From contig CCEZ01000043.1 in NCBI GenBank assembly GCA_000751555.1, forward strand, positions 248,001 to 312,000: a DNA stretch of 64,000 nt. Direction: 5' to 3'. Shown in pieces: positions 62,937 through 64,000 of the stretch; the stretch's first letter is position 1; the number at the start of each line of letters is the position of its first letter. Source of the stretch: Anaerosalibacter massiliensis (GTDB lineage: Bacteria; Bacillota; Clostridia; Tissierellales; Sporanaerobacteraceae). The notes beneath the pieces were generated by a model. The model had not been told where the DNA came from. It did no database searches and saw only the letters and a list, made by a program, of their open reading frames with translations. Made by a program: the position numbers and the translations under genes.

Positions 62937-64000
62937 ATGAATAATCAAAATAGATTAGATAGTATATTGACAAAGAATAAGCTTCATTTAAATTTAGAAA
63001 ATTTAAATGAAGCTTATATAACCGAAGTTTTATTAGATGTAAAAGACAAAAGCATTTTTTTAAAATTAATGTCTCAAAAATTAGTTAAAGAGAAAGAAAT
63101 AAATATTTTAAAAGAATATTTAAATAAAAAATTTCATGATTTTAATGAAGTATATATTCATATTAGTTATAGTATTAAAGAAAGTGATTTCCAGTATATA
63201 TTAGAAGACTATTGGTCTAATATTGTTTATTTAATAAGAAAAAAAGTACCCTCTAGCAATGCATGGATAAATGATATAAGATGGCAAATAATAGAAAACA
63301 CACTTATATTGACTTCTGAAAATGGAATATCTCTATATACTTTAAAGAAAAATGGGATAGAAAAAGAAATAGAAAAAAAGATATACAACGAGTTTAATAT
63401 TAAAATTAAAGTTAGTATAGATTCTAATAATATAAAAAATGATGTAAATAAAGAAGATTTTTTTGTTCAAAAGAAAGAAGAAGAAAAAAATTTATCTAAG
63501 AATGTTTTAGAATCAACAAATTATGAACAGAATGGAAAAGAATCGACTAGAAAACAATTTGAACAAGACTATTTATATAAATATGGTGGAAAAACTGGTG
63601 ATGACATATTAGATATAAAAAATATAAATGTAAATTCTGGTGTTGTGACTTTAGAAGGAAAAATATTTGATACAGAATCTAGAGAAATTAGAGGTGGGAA
63701 AACTTTATATATTTTCAATATTACTGATTTCACAAATTCTATTACAGTAAAAGCTTTTTTAAAAAAGAAGGATAAAGATGAATTTGAATATTATGTAAAA
63801 GAAGGGAAATATGTTAGGGTTAGAGGAGAAGTAGTATATGATAATTATTCAAGAAGTACTGTTTTAATGCTAAGAAGTTTAAATATAATAGAAAGGCCTA
63901 GAAGAGAGGATAATTCAAGTAAGAAAAGAGTAGAACTTCATTTACATACTCAAATGAGTGCTATGGACGGTTTGACTAAGTTTTCTGAGCTGGCTAAGCA
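62937..64000 (+). CDS. polC: DNA polymerase III subunit alpha, PolC type (N-terminal part)
   Basis: Replicative polymerase of low-GC Firmicutes; the 3' end is outside the window. The visible 354 codons include the N-terminal domain, an OB fold (about 230-290, VTLEGKIFDTESREIRGGKT and so on), and the start of the PHP domain, VELHLHTQMSAMDGL, with His335 and His337. The frame has a stop directly upstream of ATG 62937, so this start is forced, although the nearest Shine-Dalgarno (AAGGGGG) is about 14 nt away. Confidence 0.95.
   Translation, partial: MNNQNRLDSILTKNKLHLNLENLNEAYITEVLLDVKDKSIFLKLMSQKLVKEKEINILKEYLNKKFHDFNEVYIHISYSIKESDFQYILEDYWSNIVYLIRKKVPSSNAWINDIRWQIIENTLILTSENGISLYTLKKNGIEKEIEKKIYNEFNIKIKVSIDSNNIKNDVNKEDFFVQKKEEEKNLSKNVLESTNYEQNGKESTRKQFEQDYLYKYGGKTGDDILDIKNINVNSGVVTLEGKIFDTESREIRGGKTLYIFNITDFTNSITVKAFLKKKDKDEFEYYVKEGKYVRVRGEVVYDNYSRSTVLMLRSLNIIERPRREDNSSKKRVELHLHTQMSAMDGLTKFSELAK

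Noticed and set aside
1-64000. Mobile elements, CRISPR arrays, defence islands, rRNA or tRNA genes
   Set aside because: No direct-repeat arrays, transposase or integrase genes, attachment sites or RNA-gene hallmarks found; gene order is ordinary chromosomal.

Overview
The window is low-GC, AT-rich DNA with tightly packed genes, every one on the + strand. It looks like the chromosome of a motile, endospore-forming Firmicute of class Clostridia, possibly near Tissierellales (order-level placement is inference). Support comes from a complete spoIIIA operon (sporulation), codY next to hslVU, a PolC-type replicase, a single large fla/che operon running into sigD as in Bacillus and Clostridia, and frequent GTG and TTG starts behind strong Shine-Dalgarno sites. 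I see no rRNA or tRNA genes, IS elements, phage genes, CRISPR arrays or defence systems.

Layout. (1) 1-2.3 kb: the end of a type IV pilin-like cluster (three prepilin-like genes), followed by a broken comFB. (2) 2.3-3.9 kb: aroK, efp and a small CD1247-type protein, closed by a perfect-stem terminator. (3) 4.0-9.2 kb: spoIIIAA-AH, behind a sigma-E-like promoter; spoIIIAF appears to start at ATT. (4) 9.3-14.9 kb: the ylxM-ffh-rpsP-khpA-rimM-trmD-rplS-rbgA-rnhB translation and secretion block, with an L19-leader-like element before rplS. (5) 14.9-24.6 kb: a FliK-C-like/FlhB-C-like (YlqG/YlqH-type) gene pair, yraN, comM, dprA, topA, hslV, hslU and codY. (6) 24.9-56.1 kb: a fla/che operon of more than 30 genes, flgB to sigD. 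It covers basal body, export apparatus, hook, stator, switch, placement GTPases and chemotaxis, with three accessory genes at the end. A wrecked YcgR-type (PilZ) brake gene lies between flhG and cheB. (7) 56.2-64 kb: rpsB-tsf-pyrH-frr-uppS-cdsA-rseP-ispG and the start of polC. dxr, which often lies between cdsA and rseP, is not there.

How the genes work together. The spoIIIA products build the mother-cell half of the channel that feeds the forespore. The fla/che operon encodes most of the flagellum and a CheA/W/B/C/D/FliY/CheY pathway, and ends with its own sigma factor. The remaining blocks are housekeeping: signal recognition particle, ribosome assembly, DNA uptake and processing, nucleotide and isoprenoid supply.

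I found no clearly new multigene system. The best leads are two unreported-looking pseudogenes (comFB-like and ycgR-like), the apparent ATT start of spoIIIAF, a 41-nt perfect palindrome between the promoter and the ribosome-binding site of ylxM-ffh, the orphan FliK-C/FlhB-C pair, and an unusually long repeat-containing MotE-like protein.
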